From the NCBI GenBank assembly GCA_000434215.1, contig HF999691.1:59054-71196 (forward strand): a stretch of 12,143 nt of DNA, read 5' to 3'. The notes beneath the pieces were generated by a model. The model was not told the origin of the DNA and ran no database searches. It was given only the letters and a program-made list of their open reading frames with translations. Shown here one piece after another: positions 1-7,443 of this stretch. The stretch comes from Bacteroides sp. CAG:144. Its GTDB lineage: Bacteria; Bacteroidota; Bacteroidia; Bacteroidales; UBA11471. A program made the translations under genes and the position numbers. Every line of letters begins with the position of its first letter. The first letter of the stretch is position 1.

Positions 1-1302
1 TTGCCGGCCCTCGAAGTTCCGATTGCTTGTCGATACGGCATATTTACCGGCGGGAACTTTGTCATCGTTCATGGCAAGACAAGCCGAACACCCCGGTTGG
101 CGTATCTCAAACCCCGCCTCGTACAATATCTTGTCGAGGCCTTCTTCCCGTATTTGGGCATCAACCATCCATGAACCGGGAACAAGCCATGCGACAATAT
201 GGTCGGCCTTTTTCCGACCCTTCACCAAAGAGGCAAAAGCTCGGAAATCTTCTATACGTCCGTTGGTGCAAGCTCCCAAGAATATGTAGTCGACGGGTTT
301 CCCCAAAAGGGGATCTCCCGGTTGGAATCCCATGTATTGCATTGATTTTTCAAATGAAGATTTTTCGACTTCGCTCATGCCTTCGGTCGTTGGGATATGG
401 GCGGTAACGGCCGTCCCCATGCCGGGATTGGTACCGTATGTAATCATGGGTTCGATGTCGGCGGCGTTGTATCTCAGTTCCTTATCGAATACGGCGTTTT
501 CGTCGCTTTTAAGTGTCTTCCAGTAGGCGACTGCTTTTTCCCACGCTTCGCCTTGCGGTGCGTATTCACGGCCTTTGATATATGCAAATGTCGTTTCATC
601 GGGTGCAATCATACCACCGCGAGCTCCCATCTCGATACTTAGATTGCAAAGGGTGAGGCGTCCTTCCATAGAAAGACTCCGCACGGCTTCGCCGGCATAT
701 TCTATGAAATATCCGGTAGCACCGCTGGTAGAGATCTTCGACATCAGGTACAGGGCAAGGTCTTTGGCAGTAACGCCTTTCCCCAGTTTCCCATCGATGA
801 TGATACGCATGGTCTTGGGGCGTGATTGCAAGATGCATTGTGTTGCCAGAACCATTTCGACTTCGCTTGTCCCGATACCGAATGCGATGGCTCCCATAGC
901 ACCATGCGTCGAGGTGTGGGAGTCGCCGCATACGATGGTCATACCGGGTAGTGTGAGGCCGCGTTCGGGACCGACGACATGAATGATTCCGTTTTTGGAA
1001 TCGAGCATACCGAAGTGGGTAAGTCCGAATTCTTGGGCATTGCGAGCCAATGTATCGACCTGTTTACGGGAAACGGGGTCTTCGATAGGTTTGTCCTGAT
1101 CATGTGTCGGCGTGTTGTGGTCGGGCATGCAGTATATATGGTCGGGACGGAAACATTTCAATCCCCGGGCACGTAATCCGTCGAACGCTTGCGGGCTGGT
1201 TACTTCGTGGCAATAAAGCCGGTCTATGTAAAGTTGGGTAGGGCCGTCTTCGATTTTTTGCACGACATGGGCGTCCCATATTTTATCGAAAAGAGTATTC
1301 AT
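1..1302 (-). CDS. leuC: 3-isopropylmalate dehydratase large subunit (partial, 3' end outside window)
   Basis: This subunit works with LeuD to isomerise 2-isopropylmalate to 3-isopropylmalate, the second committed step of leucine synthesis, in the cytoplasm. The frame opens with [14 protein letters not shown] and stays open for 434 codons to the window edge; family members are about 465 residues, so roughly 30 are missing. Aconitase-superfamily landmarks are visible: the PDHNTPT stretch near residue 60, [10 protein letters not shown] near 125, and the three [4Fe-4S] ligands in GACTNGR (Cys about 345) and GCSAC (Cys about 405 and 408). It begins 31 bases after the leuA stop on the same strand, so it is almost certainly cotranscribed from the attenuated leu promoter. 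leuD and leuB are expected beyond the left edge, but that is inference from other Bacteroidales. Confidence 0.96.
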   Translation of the reverse strand, partial: MNTLFDKIWDAHVVQKIEDGPTQLYIDRLYCHEVTSPQAFDGLRARGLKCFRPDHIYCMPDHNTPTHDQDKPIEDPVSRKQVDTLARNAQEFGLTHFGMLDSKNGIIHVVGPERGLTLPGMTIVCGDSHTSTHGAMGAIAFGIGTSEVEMVLATQCILQSRPKTMRIIIDGKLGKGVTAKDLALYLMSKISTSGATGYFIEYAGEAVRSLSMEGRLTLCNLSIEMGARGGMIAPDETTFAYIKGREYAPQGEAWEKAVAYWKTLKSDENAVFDKELRYNAADIEPMITYGTNPGMGTAVTAHIPTTEGMSEVEKSSFEKSMQYMGFQPGDPLLGKPVDYIFLGACTNGRIEDFRAFASLVKGRKKADHIVAWLVPGSWMVDAQIREEGLDKILYEAGFEIRQPGCSACLAMNDDKVPAGKYAVSTSNRNFEGRQ

Positions 1303-1333
1303 AATATCGTGTTTTGTATGTTGAATGCAGGGG

Positions 1334-2830
1334 TTAATGTATGAATTTGTTGATGGCGTCGATGAAGGCTTCGACCGATGCTGCGACGATATCGGTATTG
1401 GCGGCGAATCCGTTGTAATGTACACCGTCGTAAGCAACGGCCATATGCACTTTACCCACGTCGTCGCTTCCTTTGGTAATGGCTTGGATCAGGAATTCCT
1501 GTATCGTCATTTGCCGGTGTATAATCTGCTTTACCGCTTTGATGGCGGCGTCGACCGGACCGTTTCCCGTAGATGCGGCTTCGAAACGTTCTCCGGCGAT
1601 AAGCAGTCCTACACTGGCTACCGAGCGCACTCCTACGCCCGATGTTACTTGCAGGTAGTCGAGTGTGATGCGGGCGTTCTCCGAACGGGCTTTTCCTACG
1701 AGCATCAGCAAGTCGTCGTCGTTGAGGTCTTTTTTGCGGTCGGCCAATTTCAGGAAATCTTCGTATGCTTTATCGAGAGCCTCTTTGTCGAGTTCCACGC
1801 CCAAGATATGTAGGCGGTGTTTCAGTGCGGCGCGGCCGCTGCGGGCGGTGAGGACGATCGAGTTTTCGTCGATGCCCACGTCGCGCGGGTCTATGATTTC
1901 GTAATTCTCCCGGTTTTTCAGTACGCCGTCTTGATGTATACCCGACGAGTGGGCGAAAGCGTTACGTCCCACAATGGCTTTATTGGGTTGTACGGGCATG
2001 CTCATAAGGCTCGAAACCAAGCGGCTGGTACTGTATATTTTTTGCGTGTTGATATTGGTATCGATGTTCAGGTCTTTGTGGCTCTTGAATATCATGGCGA
2101 CCTCTTCGAGCGAGGTGTTTCCGGCTCGTTCTCCGATACCGTTTATGGTGACTTCGGCTTGGCGGGCCCCGTTGAGAATGCCCGATATGGTGTTGGCCGT
2201 AGCCATGCCCAGGTCGTTGTGGCAATGGGTGGCGATGATGGCTTTATCGATGCCGTTCACGTTTTCTTTGAGAAAACGTATTTTCCGGCCGAATTCTTCG
2301 GGCAGACAATATCCGGTCGTGTCGGGAATATTTACGACTGTGGCTCCGGCTTTGATGACGGCTTCGATGACACGTGCCAAATATTCATTGTCGGTACGTC
2401 CGGCATCTTCGGCATAGAACTCTACGTCCTCAACATACTTCTTTGCATATTTTACGGCGGCGACGGCGCGTTCTATGATTTCTTCCCGGGTGGAATTGAA
2501 CTTGTATTTGATGTGGTAGTCCGATGTTCCGATGCCCGTGTGGATACGTTTGTGCTTGGCATACTGCAAGGCTTCGGCAGCGACTTTTATGTCGTTTTCA
2601 TTGGCGCGGGTCAGCGCACAGATGGTGGGCCACGTTACGGCTTTGGAGATGGTTACGACCGAGTTGAAGTCGCCCGGGCTCGATACGGGAAATCCCGCTT
2701 CAATGATATCTACCCCCAATGTTTCGAGAGCCTTGGCCACTTCTATTTTCTCTACGGTGTTCAACTGACAACCCGGCACTTGCTCGCCGTCGCGCAGGGT
2801 TGTATCGAAGATGTATAATTTTTCAGACAT
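1334..2830 (-). CDS. leuA: 2-isopropylmalate synthase
   Basis: LeuA condenses acetyl-CoA with 2-oxoisovalerate to give 2-isopropylmalate, the first leucine-specific step. The 498-residue protein has the complete family layout. An HMGL-like TIM barrel begins with DTTLRDGEQ at residues 9-17, whose Arg and Asp are active-site residues. The metal-binding HCHNDLGMA lies at 202-210 and [12 protein letters not shown] near 232-243. A linker region carries GIHQDG near 297-302. The C-terminal part, from about residue 385, resembles the LeuA dimer (leucine allosteric) domain. That domain and the neighbouring leuC favour LeuA over homocitrate or citramalate synthase, though some Bacteroidales carry a second leuA/cimA-like gene nearby. 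The ATG at 2830 lies 27 bases after an attenuator terminator and has no clear Shine-Dalgarno sequence. Expression is probably set by attenuation plus leucine feedback on the enzyme. Confidence 0.96.
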   Translation of the reverse strand: MSEKLYIFDTTLRDGEQVPGCQLNTVEKIEVAKALETLGVDIIEAGFPVSSPGDFNSVVTISKAVTWPTICALTRANENDIKVAAEALQYAKHKRIHTGIGTSDYHIKYKFNSTREEIIERAVAAVKYAKKYVEDVEFYAEDAGRTDNEYLARVIEAVIKAGATVVNIPDTTGYCLPEEFGRKIRFLKENVNGIDKAIIATHCHNDLGMATANTISGILNGARQAEVTINGIGERAGNTSLEEVAMIFKSHKDLNIDTNINTQKIYSTSRLVSSLMSMPVQPNKAIVGRNAFAHSSGIHQDGVLKNRENYEIIDPRDVGIDENSIVLTARSGRAALKHRLHILGVELDKEALDKAYEDFLKLADRKKDLNDDDLLMLVGKARSENARITLDYLQVTSGVGVRSVASVGLLIAGERFEAASTGNGPVDAAIKAVKQIIHRQMTIQEFLIQAITKGSDDVGKVHMAVAYDGVHYNGFAANTDIVAASVEAFIDAINKFIH

Positions 2831-2857
2831 GATGATATATTGGTTTCATTTGTTTTC

Positions 2858-2898
2858 AAAAAAAAACCTTTCTGCACAGGGACGTGTGAGAAAGGTTT
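2858..2898 (-). terminator. leu attenuator (intrinsic terminator in the leader)
   Basis: On the minus strand AAACCTTTCT (2898-2889) pairs perfectly with AGAAAGGTTT (2873-2864). An inner CACA/TGTG pairing sits in the loop, and a run of nine T follows (2866-2858). It lies between the leader peptide and leuA, where it would stop transcription when branched-chain amino acids are plentiful. Confidence 0.88.
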
Positions 2899-2946
2899 GT
2901 ATATCGGTTTGTTTTCTGCATGTTTCAGAGCACCGGCTCACCGTCC
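2880..2946 (-). promoter_or_regulatory. candidate leu antiterminator pairing
   Basis: In the minus-strand transcript GGACGGTGAG (2946-2937, codons 20-23 of the leader peptide) is complementary to CTCACACGTCC (2890-2880), the loop and inner stem of the terminator, over 10 base pairs with one bulged A. Forming this pairing would compete with the terminator. The position, a few codons after the Ile/Leu cluster and just before the leader stop, is what a ribosome-stalling attenuator needs. The pairing is seen in the sequence; the role is inferred. Confidence 0.6.
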
Positions 2947-3005
2947 ATCGAAATCTTCGGTAGAATAATAATAATTCGTAGGTTGTTAAGTCGGAAGTCG
3001 CGCAT
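2925..3005 (-). CDS. leu operon leader peptide (attenuation)
   Basis: A 26-codon reading frame lies between the leu promoter and leuA and reads MRDFRLNNLRIIIILPKISM followed by DGEPVL and a stop. It contains four consecutive Ile codons (2964-2975), a fifth Ile, four Leu codons (two of them CTA) and one Val. This density of branched-chain codons is the signature of a leader peptide that senses charged tRNA for leucine and isoleucine. The ATG sits about 20 bases after the expected transcription start and has no Shine-Dalgarno sequence. The last six codons overlap the strand that can form the antiterminator, so a ribosome reaching the stop would mask it and a ribosome stalled on the Ile/Leu codons would leave it free. 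I infer the function from this arrangement; the peptide itself probably has no other role. Confidence 0.82.
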   Translation of the reverse strand: MRDFRLNNLRIIIILPKISMDGEPVL

Positions 3006-3033
3006 ATTTGCTGTTGGTTTGTTATTTCGGGTG

Positions 3034-3064
3034 CAAAGTTAGGAATAAATTTGGACTTAGCAAA
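3034..3064 (-). promoter_or_regulatory. sigma-ABfr promoter of the leu operon
   Basis: On the minus strand TTTG (3064-3061) is followed by exactly 19 bases and then TAACTTTG (3041-3034). This matches the Bacteroidales -33 TTTG / -7 TAnnTTTG consensus at every defined base. Transcription should start near 3027, leaving a leader of about 200 bases before leuA. Confidence 0.85.
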
Positions 3065-3287
3065 TAAAATGCAAGTTTTTTCATATTCTGTTTTACGGTT
3101 TATCCTTTTTTAGGAGAATGAAATGATAAATCATAATGATTTTCGAGACCTTCCTGACTGAGGAAACGGTTTGCCGATTTTATAAAAAACACATGCTTTC
3201 TGGGAGATGCCTATCTATTTTTGCCGTGTCATGGCATGAAAACAGAAAATAAAGATAAGCTTATCGAAATATAATGTGAAACTAAAA
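3065..3287. other. intergenic region between the divergent leu operon and the tail-fibre-like gene set
   Basis: This AT-rich stretch has no credible gene. It holds a small imperfect palindrome near 3119-3143 (ATGAT/ATCAT units) and a possible promoter for the plus-strand genes, listed separately. I see nothing else in it. With the leu leader it makes a gap of more than 400 bases between the two divergent long genes. Confidence 0.5.
3216..3223 (+). promoter_or_regulatory. possible -7 element for the plus-strand gene set
   Basis: TATTTTTG at 3216-3223 fits TAnnTTTG, about 65 bases before the likely start codon. There is no good TTTG at the expected 19-20 bases upstream; the nearest is TTTC at 3197-3200, which is too close. 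I treat this as a weak candidate. Confidence 0.35.
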
Positions 3288-5510
3288 ATGTTAAGTATGA
3301 TAGACAATTCAAAACAAAAAGCGACCAGAGGTACTTCCGGAATCTTGTCCGAGGCCGATGCGGGTACAGCCTTCTCTTCTGTCATCGATACCGTTTTGGG
3401 TAAAATCTGGCAGGTTGTCGAGAATGAAGAGTATGTAGAGGTTGTTACCGATGCTGACGGAACATTCTTGAGGGGCATTAAGAGCGACGGCTCCGTAGAA
3501 TGGGCAAAAGGAGTTCCGACTCCGATACGGGAAATTTGTCCGTCGGAGAGAATCGATAATCCCGAATGGCTTTTCTTGTGGTGTGTCGAGGACTCGGAAG
3601 GAGGGCAGTATCCGTTGATGGGCATCAAGAAAGATTATACATTCTGGTGTGCGAAAAATTCCACGGAGTTCGACCCGACTGAACTCGAAAAAAAACTCTA
3701 TGACTTATCCCTTGCTTTGTCGTCTACAAAAGAGGAGCTGACAGCGGCGTTGAAAAGCCGAATCTGTTGCGTCAATAAAAAGATCGAAGAGACCGCTGGC
3801 GGGCAGACAGCTCTGAATGAACGGGTGTCTATTCTCGAAAATAAGAAGATGCAGGAAAGCGATTGTTCCGAAGAACTTATGCAGAAAATCGAGAGTTCTG
3901 GCGGTGGTACGATCGTGAACGCCGCCGACGGGCAAGACATTACCTCTGTCGATAATAAGCTGCAGTTGGCGTCGCGACCGTTCGGGCAGAATAATTATGG
4001 CTATGTGCGGTTGAGGAAAAATGCCATTGAAGAATCGAGTTTCGATGAGGAACTTTTGGTTATGTTCAGAGGTGAAAAAGAGGGAGAAGGAGAAGAAGGA
4101 AATGCGAAGTCATTAGAAGAAAGTCATAAGATATGTACGGCTTCTGCCATGTCGGCGACACATACGATATATGAGGTGGTACATAAGCATGATTTGGGCG
4201 GACGTGTTGTGCGCATACCCGATGATTGTGTTCTGTGGTTCAACGGCGGTACATTTACCAACGGCACGATTCTCAGCAATGAAACCAAGGTGATAAATCT
4301 TCCTCGTGCCACGAGCGAGGTATCGAAACAAGGCAGTACATTTGTCAATACGCCTTACGAAATCGACATTATCGGGAAGATATATAATATCTACGGGCAG
4401 GAAATCACCGTTCGAGGAGATGTGATAAATCGGCATACCCCCTTGTGTTACAATTACGAAATCAGAATGTCGGACTACAAATACGACAGTAACGGGATAA
4501 ACAACGCGATGCGTCTTGCCCGTAACTTGGGTATTACCGACTGCATCATTACGATGTATGCTCGAAATGATTATTCAATCAAAGAAACAGAGAATGATGT
4601 ATATGATGATGAAAAAACAAACACAGATACAGATTCCATTTTCAATGGGTCGTGTTATATGAGTGGTTATTGGCGAAATCCTAAATATCGTAATAAACCG
4701 GACGATTTGGCAAAGGAGATATACTTGAACGGATTGTCTGTTAAAGCCATAAAAATCCATGCAGGAGACGAATGGAACGAAGATAAGGATAAGGGTGGTA
4801 ATGATATGCCTAAATATAAAGAGTATATATGCGCATATATCGAACGGTTAAGTGAACAGCTTGCCAAGCTTGGTGTTCCCGATTTTCAAGATGTGTATAT
4901 CGTCAATGAGCGGGGCGATTTGACCGATAGCGGTTCGACCCATGTGTCTATCATTCGGGATTTGGCCCAGGAAGTGAATGCTATGGGTAAAACAGCCCGT
5001 TGCTCATTTGCGGGCGAATACCAGATGGCTAATGCCGATCCCTGTCTTTACGACTGTTTGAAACCGGCGTTCAATATCTATCCCTCGCTGTCGTTCAAAG
5101 ACGGCCGCTCCACACCGACCGACGACTTGGTGAAGTTGATGGATGAGCGTTTGGCGACGATAGGAACTTTTTGGCAGGGGCGATACGATATGAGCGGTAT
5201 TGTCCTCTCCGAGATCGGGACCCGTCCGGCTCTTCGGGCGTTACGTGCCCCCGAAGCGTACAAAGAATCAGATGTGGGTGCGTATTACGGAGACGCCATG
5301 ATTTTGTTTTGGACAGCTTTTGCCGAGTTTGCCCGAAAGATGAATTTCGAGTACATCTGTGTATGGTACTGGGATCGCATTTGCGATTGGTATGAGGCTG
5401 CCGGGTGCAGCGATGTGCCCGATTTGGTAGTCGGCGAGAGAAAGTATGTCCTTTGCAATGGTGGTTCCGAGATTGCCGATAGAATGTATGGAATATTTAT
5501 AAAAATGTAA
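3288..5510 (+). CDS. tail-fibre-like protein with C-terminal glycoside-hydrolase-type TIM barrel
   Basis: The frame is open from a GTG at 3276, but ATG at 3288 (740 residues) or 3297 is a likelier start in this host. Numbering here is from the GTG. Residues about 20-130 contain a DADGTFLRGIKSDGSVEWA element resembling head parts of tail and structural proteins in Bacteroidales prophages. Residues about 133-207 look like a coiled coil. A NAADGQDITSVDNKLQLA...YVRLRKN block (215-249) and a short beta-rich part (IPDDCVLWFNGGTFTNGTI, 314-332) are also familiar from such proteins. From about 395 a barrel-like domain carries VYIVNER (Glu545) and VLSEIGTRP (Glu646). Their spacing and the Asn before Glu545 fit the acid/base and nucleophile of clan-A glycoside hydrolases. 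Aromatic residues (WYWDRICDWY, 697-706) could line a sugar site. No signal peptide is evident. The next gene starts four bases later. Family and function are inferred; the substrate is unknown. Confidence 0.72.
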   Translation: MLSMIDNSKQKATRGTSGILSEADAGTAFSSVIDTVLGKIWQVVENEEYVEVVTDADGTFLRGIKSDGSVEWAKGVPTPIREICPSERIDNPEWLFLWCVEDSEGGQYPLMGIKKDYTFWCAKNSTEFDPTELEKKLYDLSLALSSTKEELTAALKSRICCVNKKIEETAGGQTALNERVSILENKKMQESDCSEELMQKIESSGGGTIVNAADGQDITSVDNKLQLASRPFGQNNYGYVRLRKNAIEESSFDEELLVMFRGEKEGEGEEGNAKSLEESHKICTASAMSATHTIYEVVHKHDLGGRVVRIPDDCVLWFNGGTFTNGTILSNETKVINLPRATSEVSKQGSTFVNTPYEIDIIGKIYNIYGQEITVRGDVINRHTPLCYNYEIRMSDYKYDSNGINNAMRLARNLGITDCIITMYARNDYSIKETENDVYDDEKTNTDTDSIFNGSCYMSGYWRNPKYRNKPDDLAKEIYLNGLSVKAIKIHAGDEWNEDKDKGGNDMPKYKEYICAYIERLSEQLAKLGVPDFQDVYIVNERGDLTDSGSTHVSIIRDLAQEVNAMGKTARCSFAGEYQMANADPCLYDCLKPAFNIYPSLSFKDGRSTPTDDLVKLMDERLATIGTFWQGRYDMSGIVLSEIGTRPALRALRAPEAYKESDVGAYYGDAMILFWTAFAEFARKMNFEYICVWYWDRICDWYEAAGCSDVPDLVVGERKYVLCNGGSEIADRMYGIFIKM

Positions 5511-5514
5511 AATT

Positions 5515-5952
5515 ATGATTGTACCTATTTATGCACCTTATTTTGCCTCGGGCGAGAACCATACCGTAGAGTATGCCGAGATAAAACGCCCGTTCGATGC
5601 CTTTATGACCGTGTGGGTAAAACGCATCGACGGCACGATATGCAAGAATGAGTATTCGCTCACTTGCCGTAAAACGGTGAAGGATTTTGAAGAGTATACG
5701 CCCGATGCCGTGATTTCGAGCGAATGGATTTTCAAAGCTCTCGATTTGCAGGCCGATATTGCGCTGTTTTTGCAAATCAATTCGAGGGGGCGTCTGTGCC
5801 TGTGTGCCGATGCCTCCAAAGTCAAGCTCATCGAGCTGAAAACCATAGAGCCGGCAGTGGTCGTAACTGTCGACAACATGCGGGTCGAGCCGATGAGTTT
5901 TATAAAGATAACCCAAGATAATAACCGATCATTAAATCCGACGAAATTATGA
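5515..5952 (+). CDS. hypothetical protein of the tail-fibre-like gene set
   Basis: I do not recognise this 145-residue protein. It lacks a signal peptide and membrane segments and looks like a mixed, beta-rich soluble protein; the opening MIVPIYAPYFASGENHTVEY and the closing region after residue 110 suggest strands. It starts four bases after the preceding stop and its own stop overlaps the next start (ATGA at 5949-5952), so the three genes are probably translated as one coupled unit. That position, between a tail-fibre-like hydrolase and a leucine-rich-repeat protein, suggests a small structural, chaperone or assembly partner. That is only inference from context. Confidence 0.7.
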   Translation: MIVPIYAPYFASGENHTVEYAEIKRPFDAFMTVWVKRIDGTICKNEYSLTCRKTVKDFEEYTPDAVISSEWIFKALDLQADIALFLQINSRGRLCLCADASKVKLIELKTIEPAVVVTVDNMRVEPMSFIKITQDNNRSLNPTKL

Positions 5953-7043
5953 ATAATTGTTTAGTAACGAAGTTGCCGGGAAAGGTAACCGATACCTCCC
6001 TGCTGAAAGTGGGTGATATGAAATTCCACATTGTGTTGAACGAAGGAGAACAGAGTTTGTTTACGATACAGGCTGTTCTTGGAGGCAAAGTAACCGCTAC
6101 GATTGCCAATGTCGTCAAGGGTAATCCGACGTTCAGCGACGGTTCCTTGACTATTGTAAACAACTCCGAATTTCCAAAACCTATTTATCAAACCTCTGTG
6201 GCGACAGAATATCAGGAATTCGATATTGTCATTTCCAACAAATACGATTTGAGGTATTTGGATTCCCCGACTTGTACAATGGGGGCTTTTGATATGAAAA
6301 GTTTGGAATATTGCAGCCGTTTAGAGACAATCTGCATCAATGGCGAGATGGTTGGCGACTCGAGCGTGTTACGGGGTATGACGGCTCTTCAAGCGTTGTT
6401 TGTGCGCGGTGCCGGTTTCCGGTTGGACTTGAACGACCTCAAAGAGTGCCCGTTGAAGACGTTGGAAGTCGATTCGCGAGCAGGATCGGATATGAAATTT
6501 TCCATTGAACCTTTGCGGAATATGACCCATAAGGGATTGACAAATTTAACATTGTCGGGCGTGTATGGGACAGAACACAGAGGTATTACGGGCGATTTAT
6601 CGGTTTTACAAGGCTTTACGGGGCTTAAAAAATTGTCTATATCTTATACTTCCATCGGGGGGAATTTGAGTGCGCTGAGTGGCTTTGCCGAACTTGAAGG
6701 GGTATATGCGTCGGAGTGTAACTTCGAAGGAGACCTGACCGATCTGCCACCGAAGTGTCTAGTCTTTTCCAACAATGCCGGAAGTAAAAATACATGGTTT
6801 ACGTGGACGGATAGCGGAAGATCAGATAAATATGCTTATGTCTTATTTATCAGTTATCCAATTAATTTGCGTGGAACAGATGTGGAAAATATGCTTCAAG
6901 ATCAGACCAAATGTACTTTCTTGGCACTTAAAGATAATCAGGGTAATGAGGTATTGAATGAAATAAAAATCAGAACCGATGATAATCATCAGTATTTTTT
7001 GGAGGGTGACTATATACGACAATACCCTAAATCTTTTTTGTAA
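5949..7043 (+). CDS. leucine-rich-repeat protein, 3' end replaced by a transposon insertion
   Basis: The product begins MNNCLVTKLPGKVTDTSLLK and has an N-terminal domain of about 100 residues. Irregular leucine-rich repeats follow, with units such as LETICINGEMVGDSSVLRGM and LKKLSISYTSIGGNLSALSG between about 125 and 300. There is no signal peptide. Its ATG overlaps the stop of the gene before it. The present frame is 364 codons, but only the first 352 (to 7004) are native. The last 12 residues, GDYIRQYPKSFL, and the stop come from the left inverted repeat of the inserted transposon. The displaced native end, 39 codons containing a further repeat, lies at 10264-10383 in the same frame. The shortened protein may still fold, but it has lost its original C-terminus. 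Such proteins often act as binding modules; the target here is unknown. Confidence 0.8.
   Translation: MNNCLVTKLPGKVTDTSLLKVGDMKFHIVLNEGEQSLFTIQAVLGGKVTATIANVVKGNPTFSDGSLTIVNNSEFPKPIYQTSVATEYQEFDIVISNKYDLRYLDSPTCTMGAFDMKSLEYCSRLETICINGEMVGDSSVLRGMTALQALFVRGAGFRLDLNDLKECPLKTLEVDSRAGSDMKFSIEPLRNMTHKGLTNLTLSGVYGTEHRGITGDLSVLQGFTGLKKLSISYTSIGGNLSALSGFAELEGVYASECNFEGDLTDLPPKCLVFSNNAGSKNTWFTWTDSGRSDKYAYVLFISYPINLRGTDVENMLQDQTKCTFLALKDNQGNEVLNEIKIRTDDNHQYFLEGDYIRQYPKSFL
6997..7004. repeat. target-site duplication, left copy
   Basis: TTTTGGAG immediately precedes the left inverted repeat of the transposon and matches the 8 bases immediately after the right inverted repeat. Eight bases is the duplication length known for IS1595-family elements. 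Confidence 0.93.
7005..7041 (+). repeat. left terminal inverted repeat of the transposon
   Basis: The 37 bases start GGTGACTATATACGACAATA and run to ...CTTTTTTGT. They are a perfect reverse complement of 10219-10255. The repeat is read through by the interrupted LRR gene, for which it supplies 12 codons, with the stop at its inner edge. Confidence 0.95.
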
Positions 7044-7061
7044 AAAACTTTGTTAGATATG

Positions 7062-7099
7062 ACCACTCAAGACGAAAGTTTTGGGTGGTTTTTATTTTG
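7062..7099 (+). terminator. intrinsic terminator just inside the transposon's left end
   Basis: ACCACTCAAGAC (7062-7073) pairs over 12 positions, two of them G-U, with GTTTTGGGTGGT (7078-7089) around a GAAA tetraloop. TTTTTATTTT follows. It would stop transcription arriving from the interrupted LRR operon before it reaches the transposase gene. Confidence 0.88.
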
Positions 7100-7416
7100 T
7101 TGAAAACTTTTCGTCTTTTAGCGACAAATTTTTCTGCTTGCCTGTTATAAGATAGGAAAGCGTGACAATACTATGAGCAAATGTACAAATACATCATAAT
7201 GCATTACATGTTGGAATTCATGTACAGCTACTTTGACTATTCCCCTCACAATGGTCGGTCAGTAGTGGCTGTATATCGCAAGGTATTTAGATAAATATTT
7301 GGCTCATAGTATTCACCACGCTTCTTTCTTCTTATATCTGCTACCGCCAGTGAAGTGTTTCTCCAAGAATTTTTCTTACCAAAGTTACTAAACCCAAATC
7401 ACAAAATATTTTGGGT
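7100..7416. other. non-coding left region of the transposon
   Basis: There is no credible gene between the left terminator and the transposase start. The stretch is filled by a long imperfect inverted repeat (7146-7338) and then by a hairpin around the transposase start, each listed separately. A minus-strand TAACTTTG (7387-7380) fits the -7 consensus and points back into the inverted repeat, but it has no TTTG at the right spacing. No convincing plus-strand promoter for the transposase is visible. Confidence 0.5.
7146..7338. repeat. long imperfect inverted repeat (possible structured RNA)
   Basis: Arms pair in order. TATAAGA (7146-7152) matches TCTTATA near 7330-7336. AAGCGTG (7158-7164) matches CACGCTT (7317-7323). 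The 12-base AATACTATGAGC (7167-7178) matches GCTCATAGTATT (7302-7313) perfectly. An inner TACAGCTACT (7223-7232) pairs with AGTGGCTGTA (7264-7273) with one G-U. No reading frame of note crosses it. It could be a structured RNA, a binding site for the transposase, or a remnant of a smaller mobile element. Confidence 0.7.
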
Positions 7417-7443
7417 ATGGCAACTTTTGATTTTAGTAACTTT
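7381..7443 (+). promoter_or_regulatory. nested hairpin enclosing the transposase start codon
   Basis: AAAGTTACTAAA (7381-7392) is a perfect inverted repeat of TTTAGTAACTTT (7432-7443). Inside it ACCCAAA (7392-7398) pairs with TTTGGGT (7410-7416), directly before the ATG at 7417. In a transcript this would place the start codon inside a hairpin, a plausible way to hold transposase translation low. Confidence 0.6.

Noticed and set aside
1817..2818. Long plus-strand open frame of 333 codons
   Set aside because: It lies entirely antisense to leuA, whose motifs are complete. Its composition reflects the opposite strand's codon bias.
3276..3287. GTG start for the tail-fibre-like protein
   Set aside because: ATG codons follow at 3288 and 3297 and nothing upstream favours the GTG, though I cannot exclude it.
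7146..7338. Retron-like or CRISPR-like element
   Set aside because: There is no reverse transcriptase or cas gene, and no regular repeat-spacer pattern, only one fold-back.
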